Shown: in pieces, positions 34,563 through 42,924 of the stretch
Layout: the number at the start of each line of letters is the position of its first letter
Numbering within the stretch: the first letter of the stretch is position 1
Assembly: GCF_947500065.1 (NCBI RefSeq)
Contig: NZ_CANMQT010000001.1
Location: 496,001 to 560,000 of the forward strand
Direction of reading: 5' to 3'
From: an uncultured Aquimarina sp.
GTDB lineage: Bacteria > Bacteroidota > Bacteroidia > Flavobacteriales > Flavobacteriaceae
Length of the DNA stretch: 64,000 nt
Program-made: the position numbers and the translations under genes
The notes under the pieces: generated by a model
Database searches by the model: none
Told to the model about the DNA's origin: nothing
The model's input: the letters and a program-made list of their open reading frames with translations, nothing else

Positions 34563-35417
34563 TTAATTATTAGAATTTATGGTTACCGTATAATTATTCC
34601 CATAATTATTATCCCAGTATTCATTTCCATTTACGCTATAAACCACTGCATATTCTAACTGATCTTCTGAAGCATCCAGTCTAGCATAGCCTTGCCATCT
34701 TTCAATCCCAAAATTATTAGGACTCTGAATATAATATAGAGGGCCGTTTGTCCAAGTTTGCCTAAAGGTAAGTGGCACATAAGATTGCGTTTGCCATCCA
34801 TCAGAAGAGTATACTACTCCAACTTCCTTATTAGGTGATAGATTTCTTACATCTACAGTAATATTAAACGTGTTTTTCTCATCATAAGGAAGATATGACA
34901 AGCCTACAAAGTCAGTATCAACACTAACATTAAGGTTTGGATCTGCAAAAAAGGAACCTTCTGATCGAGACATTGCATAATTATAACCATTATTATTATC
35001 CCAATATGTAATTCCGTTAACCTCGTACTTTACTACGAACTCATCCGCATATACTTGGTCAATACCATAACCTCCATGATTATATGCTGCAGTCCAAATT
35101 TCATTTTGTCCATCATCAATACTTTGGCTAAACACTAACGGTATTTCATCCCAATTTCCATCCAATCTCTGATGATAAATACTCACGTTTTTATCATACG
35201 CAAGGTTCGCTACTTTAATAGTAAATTTTCTAGTATACCCTTGATAACCTCTGTATGAACTATACGTAGTCCACGCTTTTAGAAGACTTACGGGATTTGA
35301 GTTTTTAGCAGTTATTTCATTCGTAATGATTTCTGCTTCTTGATTTTCAATAAAATCATCTTCTGTGCTACAGGATAGCACTAATAAGCTCATAAATAAA
35401 TAAAAATACTTTTTCAT
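34563..35417 (-). CDS. Lipoprotein with two CBM21-like carbohydrate-binding domains
   Basis: A 284-residue lipoprotein (leader ending LLVLSC). Two copies of a CBM21-like domain follow (about 43-150 and 160-284). Each has the CBM21 signature: FTIKVANLAYDKNVSIYH or FNITVDVRNLSPNKEVGVVY at the start, an intermediate W, and VKYEVNGITYWDNNNGYNY or VVYSVNGNEYWDNNYGNNYT at the end. CBM21 is best known from fungal glucoamylase and eukaryotic protein phosphatase-1 targeting subunits, where it binds starch or glycogen. No catalytic domain is present, so surface glycan binding is the inferred role. The neighbouring minus-strand gene encodes a paralogue 22 bases upstream. Confidence 0.8.
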   Translation of the reverse strand: MKKYFYLFMSLLVLSCSTEDDFIENQEAEIITNEITAKNSNPVSLLKAWTTYSSYRGYQGYTRKFTIKVANLAYDKNVSIYHQRLDGNWDEIPLVFSQSIDDGQNEIWTAAYNHGGYGIDQVYADEFVVKYEVNGITYWDNNNGYNYAMSRSEGSFFADPNLNVSVDTDFVGLSYLPYDEKNTFNITVDVRNLSPNKEVGVVYSSDGWQTQSYVPLTFRQTWTNGPLYYIQSPNNFGIERWQGYARLDASEDQLEYAVVYSVNGNEYWDNNYGNNYTVTINSNN

Positions 35418-35439
35418 TGTTGTTAGTGATTTGTGATTG

Positions 35440-36255
35440 TTAGTATATAATCTTATTCAAAGTGTAATTATTTCCATAATTATTGTCCCAATATTCCTGT
35501 CCATTCACCTTATAAACAATAGCAAAATCTATGGATTGCACCTCATCGGGAACTCGAATCGTAGTAGTATAAATATCTACATCAAACTGGTTAGGGCTCA
35601 TGATATAATGTGCGTATCCAACTCTGAAATATCTCTGGTACGTTAATGGAACCGTATTTTTTGTAGCCCAATCATCACTTGTATAAACAACTTCTACGAT
35701 AGCCGAAGTACCATAATTTCGTCTTGCATTTACATTGATAGCAAATGATGAACCGGTAGGTCTTGTAAAACTTTTGTTAAGCTCTACGTTTACTTCTGGT
35801 GATAGATATCCTCCCACATTTACCAACATACTATAATTCTTCCCGTTATTATTATCCCAATACGTTTCTCCATTTACAGTATACCTCACTACGAACTCGT
35901 CACTATAGATTTCATAATCAGGAGTAACTTCTCCTACCCAAATCTCTTCATTATTGTCAATGGCTTGTTCAAATGTTAGCGGTATATCTACCCAATTTCC
36001 ATTAAAAGTTGCTTGATGAATTACAACTTCTTTTTGATATGCTAGATTTTTAACCTTTACCTTAAATTTTCTCTGGTAATTGATATGTACAGGACTACTT
36101 CTATTTGCGGTCCAAGCACTCAATAATTTTACGTTCTCTGAACTAGTTTTTGTTGATAGCTCAATTGATTTCATCTCAGAATCCAAATTATCTATGTCTG
36201 AACTACAAGAATACAGCCCCAAGATTACACTAAGTACTAAATAAATTCTTCTCAT
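35440..36255 (-). CDS. Second lipoprotein with two CBM21-like domains
   Basis: A 271-residue lipoprotein (leader ending GLYSC). It is a paralogue of the next downstream product: two CBM21-like domains (about 40-150 and 155-271) with KVKVKNLAYQKEVVIHQ near the first start, VRYTVNGETYWDNNNGKNYS at its end and VYKVNGQEYWDNNYGNNYT at the end of the second. The two genes are 22 bases apart and probably co-transcribed from upstream of 36255, where two palindromes containing AACGAAAA occur. The glycan ligand is unknown. Confidence 0.8.
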   Translation of the reverse strand: MRRIYLVLSVILGLYSCSSDIDNLDSEMKSIELSTKTSSENVKLLSAWTANRSSPVHINYQRKFKVKVKNLAYQKEVVIHQATFNGNWVDIPLTFEQAIDNNEEIWVGEVTPDYEIYSDEFVVRYTVNGETYWDNNNGKNYSMLVNVGGYLSPEVNVELNKSFTRPTGSSFAINVNARRNYGTSAIVEVVYTSDDWATKNTVPLTYQRYFRVGYAHYIMSPNQFDVDIYTTTIRVPDEVQSIDFAIVYKVNGQEYWDNNYGNNYTLNKIIY

Positions 36256-36722
36256 GATTGTGGTTTTAGTTTAAGATGTTAGTTGTAAAAATTACTTTTC
36301 GAAAAGTTTAGTTCATAGCTTTACAGCTACTATGAAGTAAGAGAAGAAAAAAATAATCGGCAATTCTGCGAGGTGTATTTAACAATTATTTTAACGAAAA
36401 ACGTTTTCGGAAAATTAAAAATTTAACGTTTTATTAAGATATCATTTTTGGTATTATAAAGTATCGTAATATTGTAGTTTTTTAATAAGAAAACTCTTCT
36501 GCATAACGAAAATATTTCGTTACACTCTTCGAAAATATTTAGTCCAATATTCTGCAAATTTGGCTACTACGAAAATAAATGCTTTTTTATAGTTAAACAT
36601 AAATACTAATAAGATATCATGAAAACCTCTGTAAATCTTTTTTTTTAAATTAAGACTTTTTCATTCTCTATAATCAAAAGAGAAGTTGGGCGAGGATGTT
36701 ATTTCTGGAAACCAACTCTCAT

Positions 36723-36756
36723 AAAACATCTCCCTAAATCCCTCTTCAAAGAGGGA
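36723..36756 (+). repeat. Left copy of a 34-bp direct repeat with hairpin
   Basis: Identical to 37278-37311 on the other side of the DUF559 gene. It contains the hairpin TCCCTCTT/AAGAGGGA with a two-base loop, preceded by ACATCTCCCTAAA. Confidence 0.85.
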
Positions 36757-36797
36757 TTTTATAACCACTTTATTTAAAAAGAACAACAATATTCTTG

Positions 36798-36826
36798 CTC
36801 CCTTCCTTTGAAGGAAGGGTTGGGGA
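36798..36826 (+). repeat. Left copy of a second hairpin repeat
   Basis: The hairpin CCCTTCCTT/AAGGAAGGG is followed by TTGGGGATGG. A near-identical copy lies at 37356-37383 beyond the DUF559 gene, in the same orientation. Confidence 0.75.
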
Positions 36827-36878
36827 TGGATGTTATTCAAGAATTACTTATTTTGTCGAAACATCATTACTTACAAAA

Positions 36879-37247
36879 ATGGCATTACAAAACATACTCC
36901 CATATACACCTGAAGCCAGAGAACTAGCAAAAGTACTTCGAAAAAACATGACTAATAGTGAAAGAGTATTCTGGGGAAATGTTAGAAAAAAACAACTCAG
37001 TGTTCAATTCTTTCGTCAATTTCCAATTTTGGAATATGTCGTTGATTTTTATGTTAAAGAAATCGGGCTAGCTATTGAAATTGATGGTAATTCTCATAAC
37101 AACCGTTTTCTAGAAGACAGTCATAGACAGAGTCGAATCGAAGAACTGGGAATGAAATTTATTCGATTTACAAATGAACAAGTTTTAAACGATCTAGAAA
37201 CTGTTCTTGTGGAACTTGGAGAAGTAATAGGAAGTTTTAATGAGTAG
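36879..37247 (+). CDS. DUF559 (VSR-like) endonuclease-family protein framed by direct repeats
   Basis: A 122-residue protein of the DUF559 family, a compact relative of the very-short-patch-repair/restriction-endonuclease fold. Visible core: ARELAKVLRKNMTNSERVFW, FRRQ-type segment FFRQFPILEYVVDFYV (catalytic D in VDFYV), LAIEIDGNSH (the E-x-D motif) and the closing RFTNEQVLNDLETVL. The ATG at 36879 was chosen because any upstream start would translate the hairpin repeat itself. The gene lies between two direct copies of a pair of hairpin repeats, suggesting the gene and repeats form one spreading unit. Confidence 0.88.
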   Translation: MALQNILPYTPEARELAKVLRKNMTNSERVFWGNVRKKQLSVQFFRQFPILEYVVDFYVKEIGLAIEIDGNSHNNRFLEDSHRQSRIEELGMKFIRFTNEQVLNDLETVLVELGEVIGSFNE

Positions 37248-37277
37248 CTATTCTTTTTTATTATTTTGAATACATAA

Positions 37278-37311
37278 AAAACATCTCCCTAAATCCCTCT
37301 TCAAAGAGGGA
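37278..37311 (+). repeat. Right copy of the 34-bp direct repeat with hairpin
   Basis: Exact copy of 36723-36756 in the same orientation, starting 30 bases past the DUF559 stop codon. Confidence 0.85.
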
Positions 37312-37355
37312 CTTACTCTCATCCTTAATTCTAAACCTGAACCAAACTTTTTAAA

Positions 37356-37383
37356 CTCCCTTCATTCGAAGGAAGGGTTGGGA
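37356..37383 (+). repeat. Right copy of the second hairpin repeat
   Basis: Near-identical to 36798-36826: CCCTTC, a variable centre, GAAGGAAGGGTTGGG. The differences fall in the hairpin loop and the last bases. Confidence 0.7.
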
Positions 37384-37662
37384 AAGAATATTGTTCAAAA
37401 CAAACACAACCGTCATTCCCCTTTTTATCGTAGGGGTGTTTCCCCCTTTTTACAAAATCAATTACATTTCTATAGATCTCCAAAAACCATTGTAAATCAA
37501 TACATTCATTTACAAAATCTACAATTGCATCCTCCGTAAATTTTTTTAAACTATTTAAAATGGTATTTTTAATTCTTAAACTTAACAAAAATTAAGTTTT
37601 AGCTAACAATTACTTTGGCAACAGCCAAAATCACACAATTACTTAATAAACCTATATCAAAA

Positions 37663-38376
37663 ATGAAACAACTAATCAAACTAACCGGAAAAATTATATT
37701 ACTAGGGCTTATAGTATCACTAAACTCTTGTGGTGATGAAAAATTACAAGCTCAAATAGAAAGACAGAAAAAACAAATTGAACAATTAGAACAAACCATT
37801 GCACAACTAAAAAATTGTGTTATCCCAGCATTAGACAAACCTGTAGATAATGTTGCATTAAGTATTGAGCTAAAAGATTTTTCTCAATACTATTATAATT
37901 TCTTTAAAATGAGAAGAAAAATACAGAACATGAAAACGGCAAATTCAGCTCCTTTAAATGAGCTTCAAACATTGTTCTCAACAGAAGGGGTTTGGTTCGA
38001 TTACAATGATTTTAAAGAATATATTGCATTCATTGACAAAAATGCAGAAGAAGCTAACATAACTATTTCTGGATTGAGGTTTTTTCCAGCAATTTCTGAA
38101 CCAAATGGAAAAATGGTGCTAGTATATAATCCAACAATTAAAAGAGGAAGTGGCAATTTTTCATATGCATTGCAAAAAAGTGGTGGAGACTTAAAACCCG
38201 TCCTTCTGAAGGATATAATTCCAAATTATTTAGGCAGAGAAACACGACAACAAAAAGGAAGTCTGTTGCCATTTTTTAATTCTGTTGGAACAGTTAACGA
38301 TGTTCAAAGCCAAGCAGGTAATAGAGGGCAGTTAAACCCTCCACCAGTAGACATATTAGATCAAGATTCAGAATAA
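37663..38376 (+). CDS. Lipoprotein with N-terminal coiled coil, upstream of a two-component system
   Basis: A 237-residue lipoprotein. The leader LLGLIVSLNSC (lipobox cysteine about C23) is followed by a coiled coil (ERQKKQIEQLEQTIAQLK) and a globular domain of unknown family. The ATG at 37663 gives a normal signal peptide; an upstream TTG would add 16 residues. It precedes a multi-span membrane protein gene by six bases and a histidine kinase gene, so it may be the extracytoplasmic sensor part of that system. Confidence 0.7.
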   Translation: MKQLIKLTGKIILLGLIVSLNSCGDEKLQAQIERQKKQIEQLEQTIAQLKNCVIPALDKPVDNVALSIELKDFSQYYYNFFKMRRKIQNMKTANSAPLNELQTLFSTEGVWFDYNDFKEYIAFIDKNAEEANITISGLRFFPAISEPNGKMVLVYNPTIKRGSGNFSYALQKSGGDLKPVLLKDIIPNYLGRETRQQKGSLLPFFNSVGTVNDVQSQAGNRGQLNPPPVDILDQDSE

Positions 38377-38382
38377 AAAATT

Positions 38383-39054
38383 ATGGAGAATGAATCACTT
38401 CACATATTGAGAAATTTTTCAACTATAATGCAGCTTTTAGCCGCAATTATAGGGAGTTTTTTTCTTCACAAATACCGTGATTCATTCCTAAAGTATTTCC
38501 CTTTGTTTTTGTGGATTACTTTCTTAGTTGAGATTTCTGCATATCTAGTTCGAAAATTGGATATAATGAGCAATAATGTCATTATTTATAATATATATTG
38601 TGTGCTTGCATTTTTATATTTGTTTAATCTATATAGAATATCTATCAATGATAAAAGCAAAAAAAAAATACTTAAGATTTTTAGCATTCTATATATTCTT
38701 GTATTAATTATATCAGGTTTTTATGAAAACTATTTAACTGAACCTCAGACCATATCTTACGTGTTTGCTGAAATAATATTAATTTTAGGGATAAGTTTTT
38801 ATTTAGTAGAAATATTAAAATCGGAAAAAGCACTTTATGCAAATAAAAGTCTTTTATTCTGGATTAGTTTAGGACTATTATTGTTCAGTGTTGGCACAAT
38901 CCCGTTTACAATAGCAATGAGCTATTATTTAATTGAACATGGTTTTAATAATATGTTTGCAATCAACTATATTCTTATTATAGTTCAAAATTTATGTTTT
39001 ATAATTGGTTTTATTAGAATTGACAAAAAAACAAACTTAAGTGATACAAGATAG
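38383..39054 (+). CDS. Multi-span membrane protein before the histidine kinase
   Basis: A 223-residue integral membrane protein with about seven hydrophobic helices (near 10-28, 37-56, 64-82, 95-112, 122-142, 158-180, 190-212). No family was recognised; the shape resembles 7TM sensor modules often fused to kinases. Its last 14 bases overlap the start of the histidine kinase gene, so the two are translationally coupled, and a role as membrane signal input for the kinase is a fair inference. Confidence 0.72.
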   Translation: MENESLHILRNFSTIMQLLAAIIGSFFLHKYRDSFLKYFPLFLWITFLVEISAYLVRKLDIMSNNVIIYNIYCVLAFLYLFNLYRISINDKSKKKILKIFSILYILVLIISGFYENYLTEPQTISYVFAEIILILGISFYLVEILKSEKALYANKSLLFWISLGLLLFSVGTIPFTIAMSYYLIEHGFNNMFAINYILIIVQNLCFIIGFIRIDKKTNLSDTR

Positions 39055-39865
39055 TTTAAATTCTAATAAAGGAGTTGGCACTCAAGATCTGGTTCTATTT
39101 ATATCAACAATAGTTCTTATTCTTCTTGTAGTTATTGTTATCTATTTTTTTTCCATATTTCAAAAAAGAAAAAACAGCCTATTACTACACCAAAAAGAAG
39201 TAGAGAAAAAGTTTGAGCGTGCAATTGCAGAAACTCAGATAGAAATACGAGAAGAAACTTTGCGTAATATTAGTTGGGAACTACACGACAATATTGGTCA
39301 GTTACTCACTCTAGCAAAAATACAGGTGGATGTAGCTAAAGAAGATCCTCTGAGACTTCCAGAAGTTACAGAAACGATCACTAAGAGTCTTATAGAATTA
39401 AGAGCCTTATCCAAGTTGATCAACCCAGATGCTATCAAAAGCCTTAGCCTAACGGAAGCTATAGCCCTAGAGGTTGAGAGATTTAATAGATTACAATTTA
39501 TAGAGGCTACATTAAGTAGCAATACTGAAGTAAGAACATTAGATGACAAAGCAGAGATTATAATTTTTAGAATATTGCAAGAGTTTTTTAGCAATACTAT
39601 TAAACATTCTAAAGCTTCTAAACTAATGGTCAATGTGCGTTATGATCAAAATAAATTGGTTATTAACGCCAAAGATGACGGAGTTGGTTTTGACATGAAT
39701 GATCTAAAATCCAGACAGAATATGGGTATAGGATTATGCAATATGCAGAATAGAGGAAAATTAATAGATGCAGAAGTTAGTCTTGATTCTGCAAAAGGAA
39801 AAGGCACTGCCATAACCTTAACGTATCATTATAAAAAAATGGTAACAGAAGAGGAAGAAGACTAA
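39041..39865 (+). CDS. Sensor histidine kinase (HisKA_3/NarX type)
   Basis: A 274-residue kinase with one membrane helix (about 17-38), a coiled linker, the HisKA_3 dimerisation helix with phospho-acceptor H82 in WELHDNIGQLL, and a HATPase domain (ILQEFFSNTIKHSKASK, then DDGVGFDMNDL and GIGLCNMQNRGKLI). The start is GTG at 39041, overlapping the upstream gene by 14 bases; no later ATG precedes the membrane helix. There is no periplasmic sensor domain, so the lipoprotein and 7TM partners encoded upstream probably supply the signal. Its partner regulator follows at 40010. Confidence 0.9.
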   Translation: MIQDSLNSNKGVGTQDLVLFISTIVLILLVVIVIYFFSIFQKRKNSLLLHQKEVEKKFERAIAETQIEIREETLRNISWELHDNIGQLLTLAKIQVDVAKEDPLRLPEVTETITKSLIELRALSKLINPDAIKSLSLTEAIALEVERFNRLQFIEATLSSNTEVRTLDDKAEIIIFRILQEFFSNTIKHSKASKLMVNVRYDQNKLVINAKDDGVGFDMNDLKSRQNMGIGLCNMQNRGKLIDAEVSLDSAKGKGTAITLTYHYKKMVTEEEED

Positions 39866-39894
39866 TTTTAAAGCATTAACAAATACTATACAGT

Positions 39895-39965
39895 TACATT
39901 GAGCGGAGTCGAAATGTTTTTACTATATGCATTAATTGTTTTTCAACTTCGCTCGAAATGACAGA
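39895..39965. repeat. Interspersed repeat pair between kinase and regulator genes
   Basis: The segment CATTGAGCGGAGTCGAAATG (39897-39916) and a related downstream arm CTTCGCTCGAAATGACA (39947-39963) share the CG...TCGAAATG core and resemble a palindromic repeat widely seen in flavobacterial genomes (recalled, not checked). It separates the kinase from its regulator. Confidence 0.5.
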
Positions 39966-40009
39966 TAAATAAGTGTTTAAAACACACTATTCATACAAAA
40001 ACACAAAAA

Positions 40010-40648
40010 ATGAAATATTCAGTAGTAATTGTAGAAGATCACATCCTATTATCACAGGCACTTGCGGGATTGGTAAATGGGTTTTCTAAATTCAAAATAT
40101 TGTACTTGTGCAAAAATGGGAGGGAGTTACTTACTCGCCTGAAAGATCCTAAAAATATCCCAGATGTAGTTCTTATGGATATTAATATGCCTATTATGAA
40201 CGGCATTGAGACTACGATCGCTCTTAAGGAAGAATATCCGCAAGTAAACGTTCTGGCACTTTCTGTAGAAGAAGATGAAAAAACCATTCTTAAAATGCTT
40301 CGGGCAGGAGCTAAAGGATATTTACTAAAAGACACTGAAAAGAGTATTCTGGAAAATGCCCTTGTAGAAGTTCAAGAGACTGGATTCTATCATACTAAAG
40401 ATGTTACCAATTTATTACTGGGATCCCTAAATCCTAAAAAAGAAAATAAAGTAATATTAAAGGATCGAGAGATGGAATTCATCAAACATGCATGTACCGA
40501 AAAAACATACAAAGAAATTGCAAGCGACATGTTTCTTAGTCCTAAAACTATAGAAGGATATCGAGATTCTATATTCGAAAAATTACATCTAAAAAACCGA
40601 ACTGGATTGGTAATTTATGCAATAAAGAATAAGATTTTTATTCCCTAA
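40010..40648 (+). CDS. NarL/FixJ-type response regulator
   Basis: A 212-residue regulator: receiver domain (1-120) with acidic pocket ED (9-10) and phospho-acceptor D57 in VLMDINMPIMNG, conserved K near LLKDTEKS, and a LuxR-type helix-turn-helix (about 150-205: KTYKEIASDMFLSPKTIEGY, then RDSIFEKLHLKNRTGLVIYA). It pairs with the HisKA_3 kinase at 39041, 144 bases upstream across a repeat. Confidence 0.94.
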   Translation: MKYSVVIVEDHILLSQALAGLVNGFSKFKILYLCKNGRELLTRLKDPKNIPDVVLMDINMPIMNGIETTIALKEEYPQVNVLALSVEEDEKTILKMLRAGAKGYLLKDTEKSILENALVEVQETGFYHTKDVTNLLLGSLNPKKENKVILKDREMEFIKHACTEKTYKEIASDMFLSPKTIEGYRDSIFEKLHLKNRTGLVIYAIKNKIFIP

Positions 40649-40825
40649 CATAGTGTATTGCTGAATTTCGGCCAGTAAAATATTCTTCAATCTGGAGATA
40701 ATAAATCGATTTTGGCGCGTTTATTGATAGGTTGCATGAAATAGTTTTGTACAACACCTACTAGACTAGCACTTTTTTAATAAAACTAACCATCGATTAC
40801 CTACAGAAGTACGCTGTATTTTGTT

Positions 40826-40833
40826 TATTTTTG
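40826..40833 (+). promoter_or_regulatory. Candidate -7 box (TATTTTTG) before rpoN
   Basis: TATTTTTG fits TAnnTTTG and ends 25 bases before the rpoN ATG. A second TATTTTG-like sequence overlaps it. No clean -33 TTG is evident. Confidence 0.35.
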
Positions 40834-40858
40834 TGAGTATAAGAACATTGACATTTTT

Positions 40859-42319
40859 ATGCTAAAGCAACAATTAAATTTTAAACTTTCTCAAAAACTT
40901 TCTCCGCAGCAAATTCAGTTGATGAAGTTAATACAGCTTCCGACGCAAGCTTTTGAACAGCGTTTAAAGCAGGAAATGGAGGAAAATCCTGCATTAGATA
41001 GTGGCAAGGAAAAAACAGACGAGTTTGAGGATACCTTTAGCAATGAAAATTCATCAGAAGAGGATTACGGTAACGAAAAAATAGAAACGGATATTAATGT
41101 AGATGAATATCTTAGTGATGATGAAATCCCTAGTTATCGATTAAGTTCCAATAACTATAGTGCTGATGATGAAGAAAAAAATGTTCCTTATGCATCTGGA
41201 ACATCATTTCATCAACATTTAGTAAATCAATTAAACACCTATCGATTTGATGCGGAAGAGCGAGAAATTGCAGAATTTCTTGTTGGAAGTATTGATGAAA
41301 GTGGTTACATAAGAAGAGCAATTACAGACATCCTGGATGATCTTGCCTTTACTCAAAATGTATATACTACTGAAGATAAAATAGAAAACATTCTAAAAAT
41401 AGTCCACCAACTTGATCCCGCAGGTGTGGGTGCTAGGAATCTTCAGGAATGCCTAGTTATTCAATTAGACAGAAAAGAAAATACACTACCTATAAAACTT
41501 GCATCACTGATTTTAGAAAAGTCCTTTGATCATTTCAGTAAAAAACATTACGATAAACTTATAGCAAAATTTGATATCACAGAAGATTTATTGAAAGAAG
41601 CTATTGAAGAAATAGAACATCTTAACCCTAAACCAGGCGGAGCATATGCGGGGAACAATAAATTAATAGAACATGTAGTTCCAGATTTTACAATCAGAAT
41701 TATAGAAGGAGAACTGGAGCTGACATTAAATGGGCGTAACGCACCTGAATTACACGTCTCCAGAGAATACAATAATATGTTACGAGGCTATAAAGCCAGT
41801 AAAGAAAAATCCAAATCACAAAAAGATGCTGTGATGTTTATTAAACAAAAACTAGACGCAGCTAAGTGGTTTATTGAAGCGGTTAAACAGCGACAGCAAA
41901 CACTTTTTTTAACGATGAGTGCAATAATGCATTATCAAAAAAGTTATTTCTTAAGTGGAGATGAGCGTAACCTCAAACCCATGATCCTAAAAGACATTGC
42001 AGACGAGATAAATATGGATGTTAGTACGGTTTCTAGAGTTGCCAATAGTAAATATGTAGATACTCCTTATGGAACCAAACTTATCAAAGAGTTTTTCTCT
42101 GAATCTATGACCAATGATCAAGGAGAAGAGGTTTCTACACGAGAGATAAAAAAAATACTGGAAATTACTATAGGAGAAGAGGACAAGAAAAAACCTCTTA
42201 CAGATGAGAAATTAGCAAAAATCTTAAAAGAAAAAGGATATCCTATAGCCAGAAGAACTGTAGCTAAGTATAGAGAACAATTAGATATTCCAGTTGCCAG
42301 GCTACGAAAAAAGATTTAA
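40859..42319 (+). CDS. rpoN: RNA polymerase sigma-54 factor
   Basis: A 486-residue sigma-54. Region I (LNFKLSQKLSPQQIQLMKLIQLP) for activator response, an acidic region II, the core-binding domain (VHQLDPAGVGARNLQECL), the helix-turn-helix (IADEINMDVSTVSRVANSKYV) and the C-terminal RpoN box (ARRTVAKYREQLDIPVARLR) are all present and intact. Length is normal. The next gene begins on the overlapping A of the stop codon (TAATG). No bacterial enhancer-binding activator is seen in this window. Confidence 0.97.
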   Translation: MLKQQLNFKLSQKLSPQQIQLMKLIQLPTQAFEQRLKQEMEENPALDSGKEKTDEFEDTFSNENSSEEDYGNEKIETDINVDEYLSDDEIPSYRLSSNNYSADDEEKNVPYASGTSFHQHLVNQLNTYRFDAEEREIAEFLVGSIDESGYIRRAITDILDDLAFTQNVYTTEDKIENILKIVHQLDPAGVGARNLQECLVIQLDRKENTLPIKLASLILEKSFDHFSKKHYDKLIAKFDITEDLLKEAIEEIEHLNPKPGGAYAGNNKLIEHVVPDFTIRIIEGELELTLNGRNAPELHVSREYNNMLRGYKASKEKSKSQKDAVMFIKQKLDAAKWFIEAVKQRQQTLFLTMSAIMHYQKSYFLSGDERNLKPMILKDIADEINMDVSTVSRVANSKYVDTPYGTKLIKEFFSESMTNDQGEEVSTREIKKILEITIGEEDKKKPLTDEKLAKILKEKGYPIARRTVAKYREQLDIPVARLRKKI

Positions 42320-42924
42320 TGAACTTTTTACTTAAAAGCATTTCATACATTTTTCACCCATTATTGATGCCCTTAGCTGGTTCAATAATTTATTTTGTAA
42401 CTGCACCTAGATTTATACCAGAAAACATCATTCAAGCAAAGGTTTTTGGTTTAATAGTAGTCACAGTGCTAATACCCATTGTACTTTATTTTTTTCTTAG
42501 AACCATTGGTATTATTACTTCCATTCACTTGGAGGAAGCAAAACAACGTAAAATTCCATTACTATTACAGTCTTTACTATTACTCTTAGTAATCAAAATG
42601 GTTATAGATGTATACAACTATCCAGAACTGTATTTTTTCTTTCTTGGGATTTTACTATCCTCTCTAAGTGCTATTTTTATTGTGTTTTTTGACATCAAAG
42701 CAAGTCTGCATATGATCGGATCAGGAGCGGTTACCATGTTTACTATAGCATTAAGTATACATTTCGAAATAAATCTTATACTTCTTATTGCCGCAATGAT
42801 TATTATTAATGGTCTTGTTGCTACATCCAGACTACACTACAAAGCTCATAGCAATCTAGAACTTACTCTAGGTTTTTTAGTAGGAGTTATTCCTCAACTT
42901 ACACTGGTGAATTTTTGGCTATAA
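42319..42924 (+). CDS. Integral membrane protein coupled to rpoN
   Basis: A 201-residue inner-membrane protein with about six helices. The opening FHPLLMPLAGSIIYFV and later LVATSRLHYKAHS and LELTLGFLVGVIPQL remind of the phosphatase PAP2-like membrane proteins seen beside rpoN in Flavobacteriaceae, but catalytic motifs are incomplete. Its start overlaps the rpoN stop by one base, indicating translational coupling. Function unknown. Confidence 0.8.
   Translation: MNFLLKSISYIFHPLLMPLAGSIIYFVTAPRFIPENIIQAKVFGLIVVTVLIPIVLYFFLRTIGIITSIHLEEAKQRKIPLLLQSLLLLLVIKMVIDVYNYPELYFFFLGILLSSLSAIFIVFFDIKASLHMIGSGAVTMFTIALSIHFEINLILLIAAMIIINGLVATSRLHYKAHSNLELTLGFLVGVIPQLTLVNFWL

Larger units (their letters stand above)
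36256..36878. other. 623-base intergenic region with palindromes and repeat arms
   Basis: The left part holds the promoter side of the CBM21 operon with two palindromes, CGAAAAACGTTTTCG (36395-36409) and a TAACGAAA/TTTCGTTA dyad (36504-36522). The right part (from about 36690) holds the left arms of a repeat structure around the DUF559 gene. No reading frame of interest is seen. Confidence 0.6.
37248..37662. other. 415-base region with right-hand repeats
   Basis: It holds the right copies of both hairpin repeats (37278-37311, 37356-37383), a third palindromic piece near 37424-37455 (CCCCT...AGGGG followed by CCCCC), and then an AT-rich promoter region for the lipoprotein gene. A minus-strand frame across the repeats (37331-37588) is probably not a gene. 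Confidence 0.55.

Noticed and set aside
36795..36878. Upstream start for the DUF559 gene
   Set aside because: The extra residues are encoded by the hairpin repeat; the domain begins properly at ATG 36879.
37331..37588. 85-residue minus-strand frame
   Set aside because: Part of it is the translation of a hairpin repeat, there is no family resemblance, and its start is in the promoter region of the plus-strand lipoprotein gene.
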